Shown here piece after piece: positions 19,381-28,894 of a stretch of DNA of 64,000 nucleotides. Both the position numbers and the translations under genes were made by a program. The notes under the pieces were generated by a model that did not search any database, was not told the origin of the DNA, and saw only the letters and a list, made by a program, of their open reading frames with translations. The stretch covers positions 62,001 to 126,000 of the forward strand of contig JAPPNN010000018.1 in NCBI GenBank assembly GCA_028873815.1, read 5' to 3'. Position 1 is the first letter of the stretch. Each line of letters begins with the position of its first letter. This DNA is from Gemmatimonadota bacterium (GTDB lineage Bacteria; Gemmatimonadota; Gemmatimonadetes; Longimicrobiales; Gaopeijiaceae).

Positions 19381-19425
19381 TACTCTGAAGATTACTCGGA
19401 AGCTACGCTGAAGTTACTCGGAAGC
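19381..19425. repeat. Imperfect tandem duplication, about 22 bp x2
   Basis: tactctgaagattactcggaagc / tacgctgaagttactcggaagc after the dioxygenase stop. Confidence 0.7.
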
Positions 19426-19453
19426 GAGACGGTCGCCTGCGCCAAGCGCCCCC

Positions 19454-20758
19454 TCAGACCGTCGCGTCGAGGCCCCGGGCCGCCGCCACCTCGCGGGCGC
19501 TGGGGTTCACGGAGGGACGGAAGGGAACCTTGCACACCCGCGCAGGGTCCGGCCGGCCCGGTTCGCTGGCGTATTCGTCGGGCAGCCACACCGCCAGTTC
19601 CGTGCCGACGGCCGACTTCCCGGCAGGTATGTACCCGAGCGCGATGTTGCAGCCCAGTTCGGGGGCGTGCCACGGCGATGTGAGATAGCCGATGGGGTCG
19701 CCGCCATCCGCGTCCGACACGAGCCAGAAGTCCGGGGCGTAGTCGTCGATGGGCTTTCCGCCCAGCGTCATCCCCGCCATGACCATCGCGAACGGGCAGC
19801 GCCCGGCGTCGAGTTCGGCGCGCTGACGCTCCAGCGCGGCCCGCCCGATGTAGTCCCCCTTCTTCTCGCGCGGCACCTGATAGCCGAGGTTGCACTGGAA
19901 CGGATTCGTCTCGTGGTCGATGTCCTGTCCCCAAGACAGAATTCCGGCCTGGATCCGGCGCTGGTGGCCCGGAGCAATGACCATCAGGCGGTGCGCTTCC
20001 CCGGCCGCGAGCACGGCGTGCCACAGCTTCTCGGCGTGCAGCGTGGCGTCGCGAAGATAGATCTCGTACCCCTTTTCGCCCGAGAACCCGGACTGGGAAA
20101 CCACCACGGAACAGCCGGCGATCTCCGCCTCCATGAGCCCGTAGTACAGGATGTCCCGCACGCCTTCACCCACCAGGTCGACCATGAGGTCGAGCGACTT
20201 CGGCCCCTGGATCTGCAGGGGACAGACGTCGATTTCGTCGATCTCCACTTCCATCCGGAGCCCGACGTTCACGCCTTGCAGCCAGAACAGAAGGTCGGAG
20301 TCGGCCAGCGAGAACCAGAACTCGTCCCTGGACAGCCGCAGCAGCACCGGGTCGTTGAGAATGCCGCCCTTCTCGTTGCAGCAGATGACGTATTTCCCGT
20401 GCATCGGCTCGATCCGGGTCGCGTCCCGGGTGATCACGTAGTCGGTGAACCGTTCGGCGTCCGGTCCCCTGACCCGGATCTGGCGCTCCACCGCGACATT
20501 CCAGACCGTGACGTCCCGGGTTAGCGCCTCGTGCTCCGCCGCCGCGCCGCCGTCCTCGGGCCGCACGTAGCCGCGGGGGTGGTAGATGCGGTTGTACACC
20601 GTGGCCCGCCAGCAACCAGCCTCATGCGACAGGTGCCAGTAGGGGGACTTGCGGACCCTGGTCGAAATGAGCATCTCGACCGGCGTCCGGCCGCTCTGGC
20701 GCAGGTTGATCGGTACGACCCTGTCGGACTGGTCCACGCTTGTCGGTTGATGGATCAT
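19454..20758 (-). CDS. GcvT-fold aminomethyltransferase/demethylase, DmdA-like
   Basis: VWNVAVERQIRVRGPDAERF, ILNDPVLLRL, LADSDLLFWLQG, GILSWGQDIDHETNPFQC motifs shared with the DmdA-like clade. Confidence 0.75.
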   Translation of the reverse strand: MIHQPTSVDQSDRVVPINLRQSGRTPVEMLISTRVRKSPYWHLSHEAGCWRATVYNRIYHPRGYVRPEDGGAAAEHEALTRDVTVWNVAVERQIRVRGPDAERFTDYVITRDATRIEPMHGKYVICCNEKGGILNDPVLLRLSRDEFWFSLADSDLLFWLQGVNVGLRMEVEIDEIDVCPLQIQGPKSLDLMVDLVGEGVRDILYYGLMEAEIAGCSVVVSQSGFSGEKGYEIYLRDATLHAEKLWHAVLAAGEAHRLMVIAPGHQRRIQAGILSWGQDIDHETNPFQCNLGYQVPREKKGDYIGRAALERQRAELDAGRCPFAMVMAGMTLGGKPIDDYAPDFWLVSDADGGDPIGYLTSPWHAPELGCNIALGYIPAGKSAVGTELAVWLPDEYASEPGRPDPARVCKVPFRPSVNPSAREVAAARGLDATV

Positions 20759-20972
20759 CGCCGGGGTTTCTCCGGTTGGGTGGTTGGAGTTTGGGGCGTC
20801 GCCGGCACCACTGCCGGGGTCGGCTCAGCATGTCGGTTGGAACCCGGGGGAGCAAGGTGGTTCAATGCGGGCCCATTGGGTTCGCGGACACTTGGCAATG
20901 GGACTATCGTAGGTCCATAGCCCAGCCCCACGGCTTATGCAGTCCCATAGCCCCCGAAGGGAGAAACGCCCT

Positions 20973-23585
20973 ATGAAAGGGGACCTCAGCCTTTTTCGCA
21001 CCATCTGTACCCGCGCCGCGCTCCTGTTGCTGCTGACCGCTGCGCCGGCGGCCGCGCAGTCCGGAGGCACCATCAGGGGCACGGTCGTGGACGTGTTCGA
21101 CAACGCCCTTGTCGGCGTCCGGGTGACGGCGACCGGTTTCGGCCTGGACGCGGAGACCGTCACGGATGCGGCCGGAGCCTACGAGTTCGCCGGCGTGGCA
21201 CCCGGCGACTACATCCTGACCGCCAGCCTGCCCGGCTATTCGGCGCGGGAGGTTCAGGTCAACGTCCGCGCGGATGCCGTCGCGGTCGTGCCGATCGTAC
21301 TGCAGCCCGTCTTCCAGCTCGACCCGATCAGCGTCGTGGCGGAGGAGCCCGCGGTCTTCGCGCGCAACTTCGTCGCGGAACCAATGATGAGGCAGCAGTC
21401 GAGCATCACGGCAGTGACGTCGGTGATCGACAACCTGCCCGGCGTTTCGGTCCAGGAGGGCGACGCGTACGCCTTCGACGACTGGTCGAGCAACGTGGTC
21501 ATGCGCGGGTTCCAGTCGACCATCAACGACGTGCAGATCGGCACGACCATCGACGGATTCCCCAACGGCACGTCGGACTACTGGAGCGGCGCGAAGGCGA
21601 ACCGGTTCGTCGACCCGATCAACCTGGGCGGCGTCGAGGTGTCGCAGGGGACCGCCGACATCGCTTCGCGGTCGGTCGAGGCGCTGGGCGGGACGCTCAA
21701 TTTCCTGACGGCCGACCCGGCCGAGGAGGCCAGCCAGACGGCCTCCGTCACGATCGGCGAGAACAGGGGCCAGCGATTCGCCGCGCGGGTCGAGACCGGA
21801 ACGCTGTTCGGCGGCACCATGCGGGCCTGGGTCGCCGCGATCCGGCAGGAGGCGACCGACTGGATGGAGGGCTCGGCGAGGAACGAGCGGGAGCACTTCG
21901 CCGCCAAGATCGTGTCTTCGCACGGCAGCCTCGATCTGACCGGCTACCTCTCGTACGACGACATCCACGAGGATGTCTACCAGCGGCTGTACAGCGATGC
22001 GGACTTCCGCGCCGACCCGCGGTGGGACCGGCTGATCGGCCACTGGCCTGGCGTGCCCTACCTGAACCAGTTCTACCGGCCCGGCTGGCAGACGCGGCGC
22101 AAGAACACTCTTACCTACGTCAAGGCCGACTGGTCGGTGAGCGAGTTGCTTTCGCTCAGCGCGGGCGTGTACCGCCATCGCAACTGGGGACGGGGCGACT
22201 GGCTGCCCCCCTACATCGTCGACGTGGTGGACGACGGCGGCGGACCCGAGTCGGAGCTGGCGGGCAACCCGCCGGTGCGGGGCGGCACCCAGCTCGGCGT
22301 GATCCGGTTTGTGGACAGCAACGGAGCGGCCGTCGGACCGGTGCCGGGGTGTACGTCGTCCTACATCTTCAACTACTACGGCTCGGGCGGACCGGAGGTC
22401 GATCCGGCGTGCCACCCGGGGGCGAGCGCGGTGCAGTCTTACCGCCACAGCCACTACGGGAAGAACCGTCTCGGCGCGAACATCGACGGGGAGTGGTCCG
22501 CGCTGTTCGGCGCGGGACGGGGCAGCGTGCTGCGCGCCGGCATCTGGTACGAGGATTCCAAGCGGGATCTCGGCCGCGACTGGCACCGCATTCTGGACCC
22601 TGCGATCAACTTCAAGTGGGACTATGAGCCCTACTGGCACCAGTACGAGTGGGACTTTCCGCAGAGCGTCTTCAAGTGGTACGCCGAGGAGACCCTGTAC
22701 TTCGGGTCGTTCGAGTTGACCGCCGGGGTCAAGCAGTACCTCATTTCCGTGTCGCGCGAGGATGAGTTCGGGGTCGACCGGCCCCTCGACGTCGATTCCG
22801 ACTCGGACGTCCTCCTCTCCGGCGGCGTCACGTGGGAGACGCCGGTCGAGGGCCTCGATCTGTTCGTGGGCTACGCCGAGAACTTCAGGGCGATCGGCAG
22901 CAACCTGCTCGAGGTTCCGGGCCGCAGCCTGGACCGCCTCGAGCCCGAGACGGCGTCCAACGTCGATGTCGGCGTCCAGTACGCCGGCGAGAGGGTCGCC
23001 CTGAGCGCCACCGCGTATTCGATCGACTTCGACAACCGGATCTTCTACCTCGGTCCGCAGACGCCCGCCGGCCCCAACTATCTCATCCCCGGAGGGGGGG
23101 CCTACTTCAACGCGGGCGGCATCGAGACCAGCGGCATCGAGTTGGCCACCACGGTGGCGTTGTCGGGTCGGACATCCCTCTACACCGCCCTCACGCTCAA
23201 CGACTCGAAGTACGCCGGGACCGACGATCCGCTCGTGGACGCCAGCCAGGGCATCGTGCCCGGCACCGACGTGGCCGGCGTGCCGCCCCGGCTGTGGGTC
23301 GTCTCCCTCGACCGCGACGGACCCCTGGGCGGCGGCCTGTCCGCGAAGTACACGGCAGCGCGCCGCGTCAGTCTGACGGCGGACTGGTACACCGACGCCT
23401 ACTGGACGGTGGACGCCTACGTCACCTTCCGCGGCGAGGCGCTGAGCGACCTGTTCCGGTCGACGGAGTTCTCGATCGTTGCGAACAACCTGCGCGACAC
23501 CCCCTATCTGTCCGCGATCACCGAGAACGCCGCCTGGCTCGGCGCGCCCCGAACCATATCCATGACCACGACCATCTCGTTCTGA
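20973..23585 (+). CDS. TonB-dependent receptor with CarboxypepD-regulatory-like N-terminus
   Basis: Signal peptide; GTIRGTVVDVFDNALVGVRVTAT; plug domain; C-terminal aromatic end TTISF. Confidence 0.85.
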   Translation: MKGDLSLFRTICTRAALLLLLTAAPAAAQSGGTIRGTVVDVFDNALVGVRVTATGFGLDAETVTDAAGAYEFAGVAPGDYILTASLPGYSAREVQVNVRADAVAVVPIVLQPVFQLDPISVVAEEPAVFARNFVAEPMMRQQSSITAVTSVIDNLPGVSVQEGDAYAFDDWSSNVVMRGFQSTINDVQIGTTIDGFPNGTSDYWSGAKANRFVDPINLGGVEVSQGTADIASRSVEALGGTLNFLTADPAEEASQTASVTIGENRGQRFAARVETGTLFGGTMRAWVAAIRQEATDWMEGSARNEREHFAAKIVSSHGSLDLTGYLSYDDIHEDVYQRLYSDADFRADPRWDRLIGHWPGVPYLNQFYRPGWQTRRKNTLTYVKADWSVSELLSLSAGVYRHRNWGRGDWLPPYIVDVVDDGGGPESELAGNPPVRGGTQLGVIRFVDSNGAAVGPVPGCTSSYIFNYYGSGGPEVDPACHPGASAVQSYRHSHYGKNRLGANIDGEWSALFGAGRGSVLRAGIWYEDSKRDLGRDWHRILDPAINFKWDYEPYWHQYEWDFPQSVFKWYAEETLYFGSFELTAGVKQYLISVSREDEFGVDRPLDVDSDSDVLLSGGVTWETPVEGLDLFVGYAENFRAIGSNLLEVPGRSLDRLEPETASNVDVGVQYAGERVALSATAYSIDFDNRIFYLGPQTPAGPNYLIPGGGAYFNAGGIETSGIELATTVALSGRTSLYTALTLNDSKYAGTDDPLVDASQGIVPGTDVAGVPPRLWVVSLDRDGPLGGGLSAKYTAARRVSLTADWYTDAYWTVDAYVTFRGEALSDLFRSTEFSIVANNLRDTPYLSAITENAAWLGAPRTISMTTTISF

Positions 23586-23634
23586 GGCTAGCGGGCGCAG
23601 CGTGGACGAAGTGCGTGTGCTGGCGTCGTAGCGG

Positions 23635-25260
23635 ATGGCCCGGCCGCCGGCCATGACGAGCGGGCGGCACCGGCGAACCACGGCGGACGCCGGGCCGTGG
23701 AAGGGGCTGAATCCCGCGATGGCGCTGGCCGCCAAGGGCGTCGTCCTGGCCTTCGTCCTCGCCACCGTCCGGGACGTGGACGCGGCGGGCGCCGTGTTCG
23801 GCCGCATTCGCGCCTGGATCGAGGGCACGCTCGACTGGTTCTACATCCTGGTCGTCGCCGCCGCCGTGATCACCTGCGTGTTTCTGATGTGCAGCCGGTT
23901 CGGCAGGATCCGGCTCGGCGACGACGCCTCGGCGCCCGAGTTCAAGACGTCCTCGTGGATCGCCATGCTGTTCTCGGCAGGCATTGGAATCGGAATGCTG
24001 TTCTTCTCCATCTCCGAACCCCTCTTCTACCTCGACAACCTCCAGTCCGCGGGCTACCCCAACAACCCGAGTGCCGACCTGGCCGGCGCCGTGCTGCTGG
24101 ACGATCAGCGCGCCGTGCACGCCATGCGCGTCACCTACTTCCACTGGGGCATCCACGGATGGTCCGTCTACGTCGTCGTCGGGCTGTGCCTGGCCTACTT
24201 CGGGTTCCGCAAAAAGCTGCCGCTGACGCTGCGCTCCGCCCTGTACCCCCTCATCGGCGAGCGGATCTACGGCCCGATCGGCGACCTGGTGGACCTGCTG
24301 GCCGTGTTCGGCGGGGTCTTCGGCATCGCGACGTCCCTGGGTCTCGGCGCAAGCCAGATGGCCACCGGACTCGACGTGCTGCTCGGCGTTGATCCGGGCG
24401 TTGTCACTCAGGTCGCGCTCATCGCCGCCATCTCGCTGGCAGCCACCTTGTCGGCGGTGTCGGGCGTGAGCCGCGGAATCCGCGTCCTGTCCGAATGGAA
24501 CATCCGCCTGAGCCTTGTCCTTCTGGGGTGTTTCCTGCTGCTGGGCCCGTTCAGCTGGCTCGCCGGGTTCGTGGCGTCCTCGCTCGGCGAATACCTGTGG
24601 CGTGTGGTGCCCATGTCATTCTGGATCGCCGATGATCCGGGGGAGGCCGCCTGGCAGAACAGCTGGACGATCTTCTATTGGGGATGGTGGATCTCCTGGG
24701 CGCCCTTCGTCGGCACGTTCATCGCTCGCATCTCCCGCGGGCGCACGCTGCGCGAGTTCATCCTGGGCGTGATGTTCGTCCCGACCGGCCTGGTGTTGCT
24801 GTGGTTCGGGGTCTTCGGCGGCAGCGCCATCCATCTGGAACTCGATGCCGCGGGGGGCGTTGGAACCGCCGGGATCATGGAACTGGTGCGGGCCGCGAAC
24901 TACGAAGCCGCGCTCTTCGCGACCATCGACCGAATGAGCGATATCGGCTGGCTCGTCTGGGCCATGTCCGCAATCGCCACCCTGTTGCTGGCGACGTGGT
25001 TCGTTACGTCATCGGACTCCGGCACGCTGGTCATCACCACGTTTCTCAGCATGGGCGACCCCCACCCCCCTCGGCGTTTTCGTGTCGTGTGGGGGCTCGG
25101 CGTGGGTGTGGTGGCCGCGGTGCTCCTGCTCGCGGACGGCCTCCAAGCCCTGCAGACCGCAGCCATAGCCGCCGCCCTGCCCGTGAGCGTCGTGCTGCTG
25201 TTCATGATCGCCGGGCTGCTCAGGTCCCTGGCGCGGGAGCGGAGTGATCCCTCAGCGTAG
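23635..25260 (+). CDS. BCCT (betaine/carnitine/choline) family transporter
   Basis: SAGIGIGMLFFSISEPLFYL and WTIFYWGWWISWAPFVGTFIARISRGRT signatures. Confidence 0.92.
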   Translation: MARPPAMTSGRHRRTTADAGPWKGLNPAMALAAKGVVLAFVLATVRDVDAAGAVFGRIRAWIEGTLDWFYILVVAAAVITCVFLMCSRFGRIRLGDDASAPEFKTSSWIAMLFSAGIGIGMLFFSISEPLFYLDNLQSAGYPNNPSADLAGAVLLDDQRAVHAMRVTYFHWGIHGWSVYVVVGLCLAYFGFRKKLPLTLRSALYPLIGERIYGPIGDLVDLLAVFGGVFGIATSLGLGASQMATGLDVLLGVDPGVVTQVALIAAISLAATLSAVSGVSRGIRVLSEWNIRLSLVLLGCFLLLGPFSWLAGFVASSLGEYLWRVVPMSFWIADDPGEAAWQNSWTIFYWGWWISWAPFVGTFIARISRGRTLREFILGVMFVPTGLVLLWFGVFGGSAIHLELDAAGGVGTAGIMELVRAANYEAALFATIDRMSDIGWLVWAMSAIATLLLATWFVTSSDSGTLVITTFLSMGDPHPPRRFRVVWGLGVGVVAAVLLLADGLQALQTAAIAAALPVSVVLLFMIAGLLRSLARERSDPSA

Positions 25261-25686
25261 CGGGTCGACCACGGTGAGGAACGGGAACCGGTGAAAACCG
25301 GTGTCACGCGTACAGATGCGGCTGACGCCGTGCTCGCGCATGAGGACTGCCGTGTGAAGGTCGTGCATCTGGTTGCCGCGCACATCGGGCAGCTCCGCGA
25401 CGGTCTGACCGAGTACGGCCGCGTGACGGCGGGTCGCCACCAGTAATGAGATTCCCGGAGAATCCAGGAGCATGCCGAGGAAACCCCGCGCCTCGCCGGG
25501 CGTCCAGGGGAACCGGAACACTCGCCGATGGGTGCTGACGCGCAGGAACTCGTAGCAGATGTTCCAGGTCAGGAAGGCGGGAGAGGGATCACGCCGCGCC
25601 TCCTCGACCGCGCGCACGCAAGGTTCGTGGAACTCCGAGTCCGCGTCCGCCGCATAGAGGAGCACGTTCGTGTCGAAGACGACCAA
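25252..25686 (-). CDS. vapC: PIN-domain toxin, VapC family
   Basis: MVVFDTNVLLYAADAD...; downstream of an antitoxin ORF. Confidence 0.85.
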   Translation of the reverse strand: MVVFDTNVLLYAADADSEFHEPCVRAVEEARRDPSPAFLTWNICYEFLRVSTHRRVFRFPWTPGEARGFLGMLLDSPGISLLVATRRHAAVLGQTVAELPDVRGNQMHDLHTAVLMREHGVSRICTRDTGFHRFPFLTVVDPLR

Positions 25687-25926
25687 CTACTCGCCCTCCA
25701 TGACCCTGTACAACACCTCGCGGTCGGCGATGTCCACCAGTTGCCCACCGCTGTTCCACGAGGGCAACGGACCCGATGAACTCGCTTCGACATCGCGAGC
25801 CCGATCGTCGGCGAGCACGACCCGCAGCCCCGACTCGACCAGGGCGGACATGGTCGTACCGCGTCGGGCCGCCTCTTCCCGCAGCCTTTCCATGACCGTG
25901 TCGGCGATGTTCAGGGTTGTCTTCAT
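25687..25926 (-). CDS. RHH-type VapB-like antitoxin
   Basis: MKTTLNIADTVMERLREEAARRGTTMSALVESGLRVVL; start set to internal ATG at 25926. Confidence 0.75.
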   Translation of the reverse strand: MKTTLNIADTVMERLREEAARRGTTMSALVESGLRVVLADDRARDVEASSSGPLPSWNSGGQLVDIADREVLYRVMEGE

Positions 25927-25959
25927 ATGGAATACCATATCAGTAATATGGTGATATGG
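25925..25959. promoter_or_regulatory. Putative antitoxin operator, array of ATATGG/CCATAT half-sites
   Basis: ATATGG 25925-25930, CCATAT 25935-25940, ATATGG 25946-25951 and 25954-25959. Confidence 0.6.
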
Positions 25960-26037
25960 CAAACTACCCTCCGGACATCACGACGCCGGCGCGTCAGCCC
26001 GACGCCCGCTCCAGTACCTCAAGCCGTAGTAGCATCG

Positions 26038-26061
26038 ATACTAAACCATTATGTTTAGTAT
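26038..26061. promoter_or_regulatory. Putative ArsR-family operator ATACTAAAC-cattat-GTTTAGTAT
   Basis: Perfect 9-bp inverted repeat 50 bp upstream of the likely regulator start. Confidence 0.7.
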
Positions 26062-26110
26062 TCGCCCTTTGCCTGAGTTGCCGACAGCCCTCGTCCGACC
26101 GGAGAACGCC

Positions 26111-26443
26111 ATGCCCGCCGTCCAGGAAGACACCCTTGACCGCACTTTCGCCGCGCTGGCCCACCCGGCCCGGCGCGCCATTCTCGGGCGCCTGGCCCGG
26201 GGCGAGGTCGCCTCGGTCACCGCGCTGGCCGAGCCCTTCGACATGTCGCTCGTGGCGGTGTCCCGACACGTGAAGATCCTCGAAGACGCCGGGCTGATAA
26301 GCCGGAAGAAGGAGGGGCGGTCGCGTCGTTGCCGCTATGAACCGGGAGCGATCGGTGAGGCGAAGGGCTGGCTCGAAGCCCACCAGCAGTACTGGACGGC
26401 GCAACTCGAAGCGCTGACGCGCTACCTGAAGGACGCGGAGTGA
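26111..26443 (+). CDS. ArsR-family transcriptional regulator
   Basis: FAALAHPARRAILGRLARGEVASVTALAEPFDMSLVAVSRHVKILEDAGLI wHTH. Confidence 0.88.
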   Translation: MPAVQEDTLDRTFAALAHPARRAILGRLARGEVASVTALAEPFDMSLVAVSRHVKILEDAGLISRKKEGRSRRCRYEPGAIGEAKGWLEAHQQYWTAQLEALTRYLKDAE

Positions 26444-26447
26444 CCCG

Positions 26448-26891
26448 ATGACCACAACGACCAGAGCCCTGCACATCGTTCGCACCGTAGCCGCGAGTCC
26501 CGAGCGGGTCTTCGAGGCGTGGACCGACCCGGAACAGGTGAAGCTCTGGACCTGTCCCGACCCGGGCGCGCGCGTGGACGTGGAGATCGACCTGCGGGTG
26601 GGCGGGCGCTACTCTATCCGCATGCACGTGGAGGGCGGGCCGTTCACCGCATACGGCACCTACCGCGAGGTCGATCCGCCGAGCCGGCTGGCGTACACCT
26701 GGGGCTGGAAGGAAGAGGCACACTCAATGAAGGCCGAGACGGTGGTGACGGTCGAATTCGTGCCGGTCGAAGGCGGGACGGAGATCCGGCTCACGCATGA
26801 CGGGTTCCCGACGACGGACGACCGCGACGGCCACGAGGAGGGGTGGACGATCTGCGTGGGGCGGATTGCCGCTCTGGTGGACGGACGATGA
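26448..26891 (+). CDS. SRPBCC/AHSA1-family protein
   Basis: HIVRTVAASPERVFEAWTDPEQVKLW; paired with ArsR. Confidence 0.88.
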   Translation: MTTTTRALHIVRTVAASPERVFEAWTDPEQVKLWTCPDPGARVDVEIDLRVGGRYSIRMHVEGGPFTAYGTYREVDPPSRLAYTWGWKEEAHSMKAETVVTVEFVPVEGGTEIRLTHDGFPTTDDRDGHEEGWTICVGRIAALVDGR

Positions 26892-27883
26892 GGGGCATGC
26901 CGATCCTGTCCGCGGGTCTCGCCCGGGCCGCCTCCACGGGCCTGGCTCTCGCCACATTCGCAGCACTCGCCCTGGCGGCCTGCGGGCCAGCCGCACAGCC
27001 AACGTCCAGGGTCCTGCTGATCGGGATCGACGGCGTACGCCCGGACGTGCTCACCGAGGTGCCGACGCCCAACATCGACGCGCTGGCCGCGAGCGGATGG
27101 TACACGGCCGAGGCGCGCACCACCACTCCGTCGGTGAGCGGTCCGTCGTGGTCCTCGATGCTGACCGGGGTGTGGCCCGAAAAGCACGGGGTCACCAACA
27201 ACAACTTCACGGGCCGCGACTACGACACCTGGCCCAGCTTCCTCATCCGGGCCGAAAGGGAGCGCCCCGAGCTGTCCACCTTCGCCGCGCTGGACTGGTT
27301 GCCGCTCGCGGAGCTTCCCGAAGGCGGCCCCGTTGTCCCGGCAACCGTCGACGAGCGCGCGGTGCTCGACGGCTACGAACACGGCTGGGCCGAAGGCGAC
27401 GGCCAGGTCACCGCGCAAGCCGTGCGTCACCTCGGCGAGGCCGACCCGGACGCCATGTTCGTCTACCTCGGCAATCCCGACGAGACCAGCCACCAGCACG
27501 GCTCGATCGGCGTCGAGTACCGGGCCGCGATCGCGCTCGCCGACCGGCACGTCGGCATGCTGATCGACGCCGTGCGAGCCCGCCCCGGGTACGCCAACGA
27601 GGACTGGCTCGTCCTGATCAGTACGGACCACGGACGGCGCGAGGACGGCGGCCACGGCGGGGACTCACCCGAGGAGATGACGATCTTCATCCTGGCGAGC
27701 GGGCTGGGCGCGGGCGGCCCAGGCGACGCTGGGGATCCCGGCGGCGCGGGCAACACCGCCGGCTGGCCACCCCCCGGTCCCGCCTACATCGTGGACATCG
27801 CCCCCACCGCGCTCGCCCACCTCGGCTTCGCGATCGATCCGGCCTGGGGGCTGGACGGGAGACCGCTGGGGGAGAGGCGGTAG
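26888..27883 (+). CDS. Alkaline phosphatase-superfamily phosphodiesterase, lipoprotein
   Basis: LLIGIDGVRPDVL, TTTPSVSGPSWSSMLTGVWPEKHGV, STDHGRREDGGHGG; lipobox LALAAC. Confidence 0.85.
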   Translation: MRGMPILSAGLARAASTGLALATFAALALAACGPAAQPTSRVLLIGIDGVRPDVLTEVPTPNIDALAASGWYTAEARTTTPSVSGPSWSSMLTGVWPEKHGVTNNNFTGRDYDTWPSFLIRAERERPELSTFAALDWLPLAELPEGGPVVPATVDERAVLDGYEHGWAEGDGQVTAQAVRHLGEADPDAMFVYLGNPDETSHQHGSIGVEYRAAIALADRHVGMLIDAVRARPGYANEDWLVLISTDHGRREDGGHGGDSPEEMTIFILASGLGAGGPGDAGDPGGAGNTAGWPPPGPAYIVDIAPTALAHLGFAIDPAWGLDGRPLGERR

Positions 27884-28060
27884 CCGCGCAGGCCCGCCGG
27901 GGCACGGACGGGAGCCACCTGACGTCCAGGGCGGCCGGGCGATGACCGCGGCCATCCCCTCACGGCGGGCGACCGAAACCGTCTTGTCCGCGAAACCGCG
28001 GGAGCCGTATGGTAACCGTCGCACCGCCACACCCAACTCTTCCGCGGAGGAACGACCACC

Positions 28061-28894
28061 ATGCGGATCGCGCAGACCACCTGGCCGCTGTCGCTTGCGA
28101 CGCCGATCCTGCTATTGCTCTGCCCACCCGCCTCTGCGCAGGAGCCCGCCAGCGAAGCCATCGAAGTCGAGGACCCCGAGCGCTCGGAGCGCCTCTATCG
28201 AGCACACTGCGGGCGCTGCCATGGCGTCCAGGGACTGGGCGGAGAGGGACCGGAGCTCGCGCAACTGGTCCTGCCCAGAGTCGCGGACAGGACACAGCTC
28301 GAGCGGATCATTCGCAACGGGATCCCGGGGACCGGCATGCCCGGCGCACGGGCCACGATCCTCGACGACGAGGCGGTGGCGCTGGTGGCCGGCTACGTGC
28401 TTTGGCTGGGAGCGCAGACCACGGCCGACGCATCGGGAGTGACGGGCGACGCCGACCGGGGGCACGACCTCTTCTGGGCCGAGGGCGACTGCGCCTCCTG
28501 TCATATCGTGGCCGCACAGGGCACGGCCGTCGGGCCGGAACTTACGATCATCGGGCTGCGTCGCGGAGCGGACTACCTGCGGGAGGCCCTGAGCGCACCC
28601 GCCGCCCGGCTGCCCGTCGCGCGGTCCGGCGCCAGGAGCGGCTTTTTCGAGTACCTGCCGGTGCGGATTGTCACACACGACGGCGACATCTACAACGGCA
28701 TGCGGATGAACGAGGACTCCTTCACGATTCAGCTGATGACCGTTTCAGGAGTCTTCGTGTCGCTCCGCAAGAGCGAGATCGCCGAGATGGAGAGGCGCGT
28801 GGGGCACTCGCTCATGCCGGTGGCGCAGGACCTCGACGAAGACGATGTCGAAGATCTGGTGGCGTACCTGACGACCCTCGGGAGGGGATCATGA
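28061..28894 (+). CDS. Diheme c-type cytochrome, periplasmic
   Basis: CGRCH and CASCH heme motifs; signal peptide. Confidence 0.88.
   Translation: MRIAQTTWPLSLATPILLLLCPPASAQEPASEAIEVEDPERSERLYRAHCGRCHGVQGLGGEGPELAQLVLPRVADRTQLERIIRNGIPGTGMPGARATILDDEAVALVAGYVLWLGAQTTADASGVTGDADRGHDLFWAEGDCASCHIVAAQGTAVGPELTIIGLRRGADYLREALSAPAARLPVARSGARSGFFEYLPVRIVTHDGDIYNGMRMNEDSFTIQLMTVSGVFVSLRKSEIAEMERRVGHSLMPVAQDLDEDDVEDLVAYLTTLGRGS

Noticed and set aside
20904-23828. 974-aa minus-strand ORF opposite the TonB receptor
   Set aside because: High-GC antisense artefact; composition typical of shadow ORFs and the plus-strand receptor is convincing
28009-28890. N-terminal 294-aa extension of the PQQ-M28 ORF
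   Set aside because: Overlaps the cytochrome c gene in another frame; ATG 28891 starts a proper signal peptide
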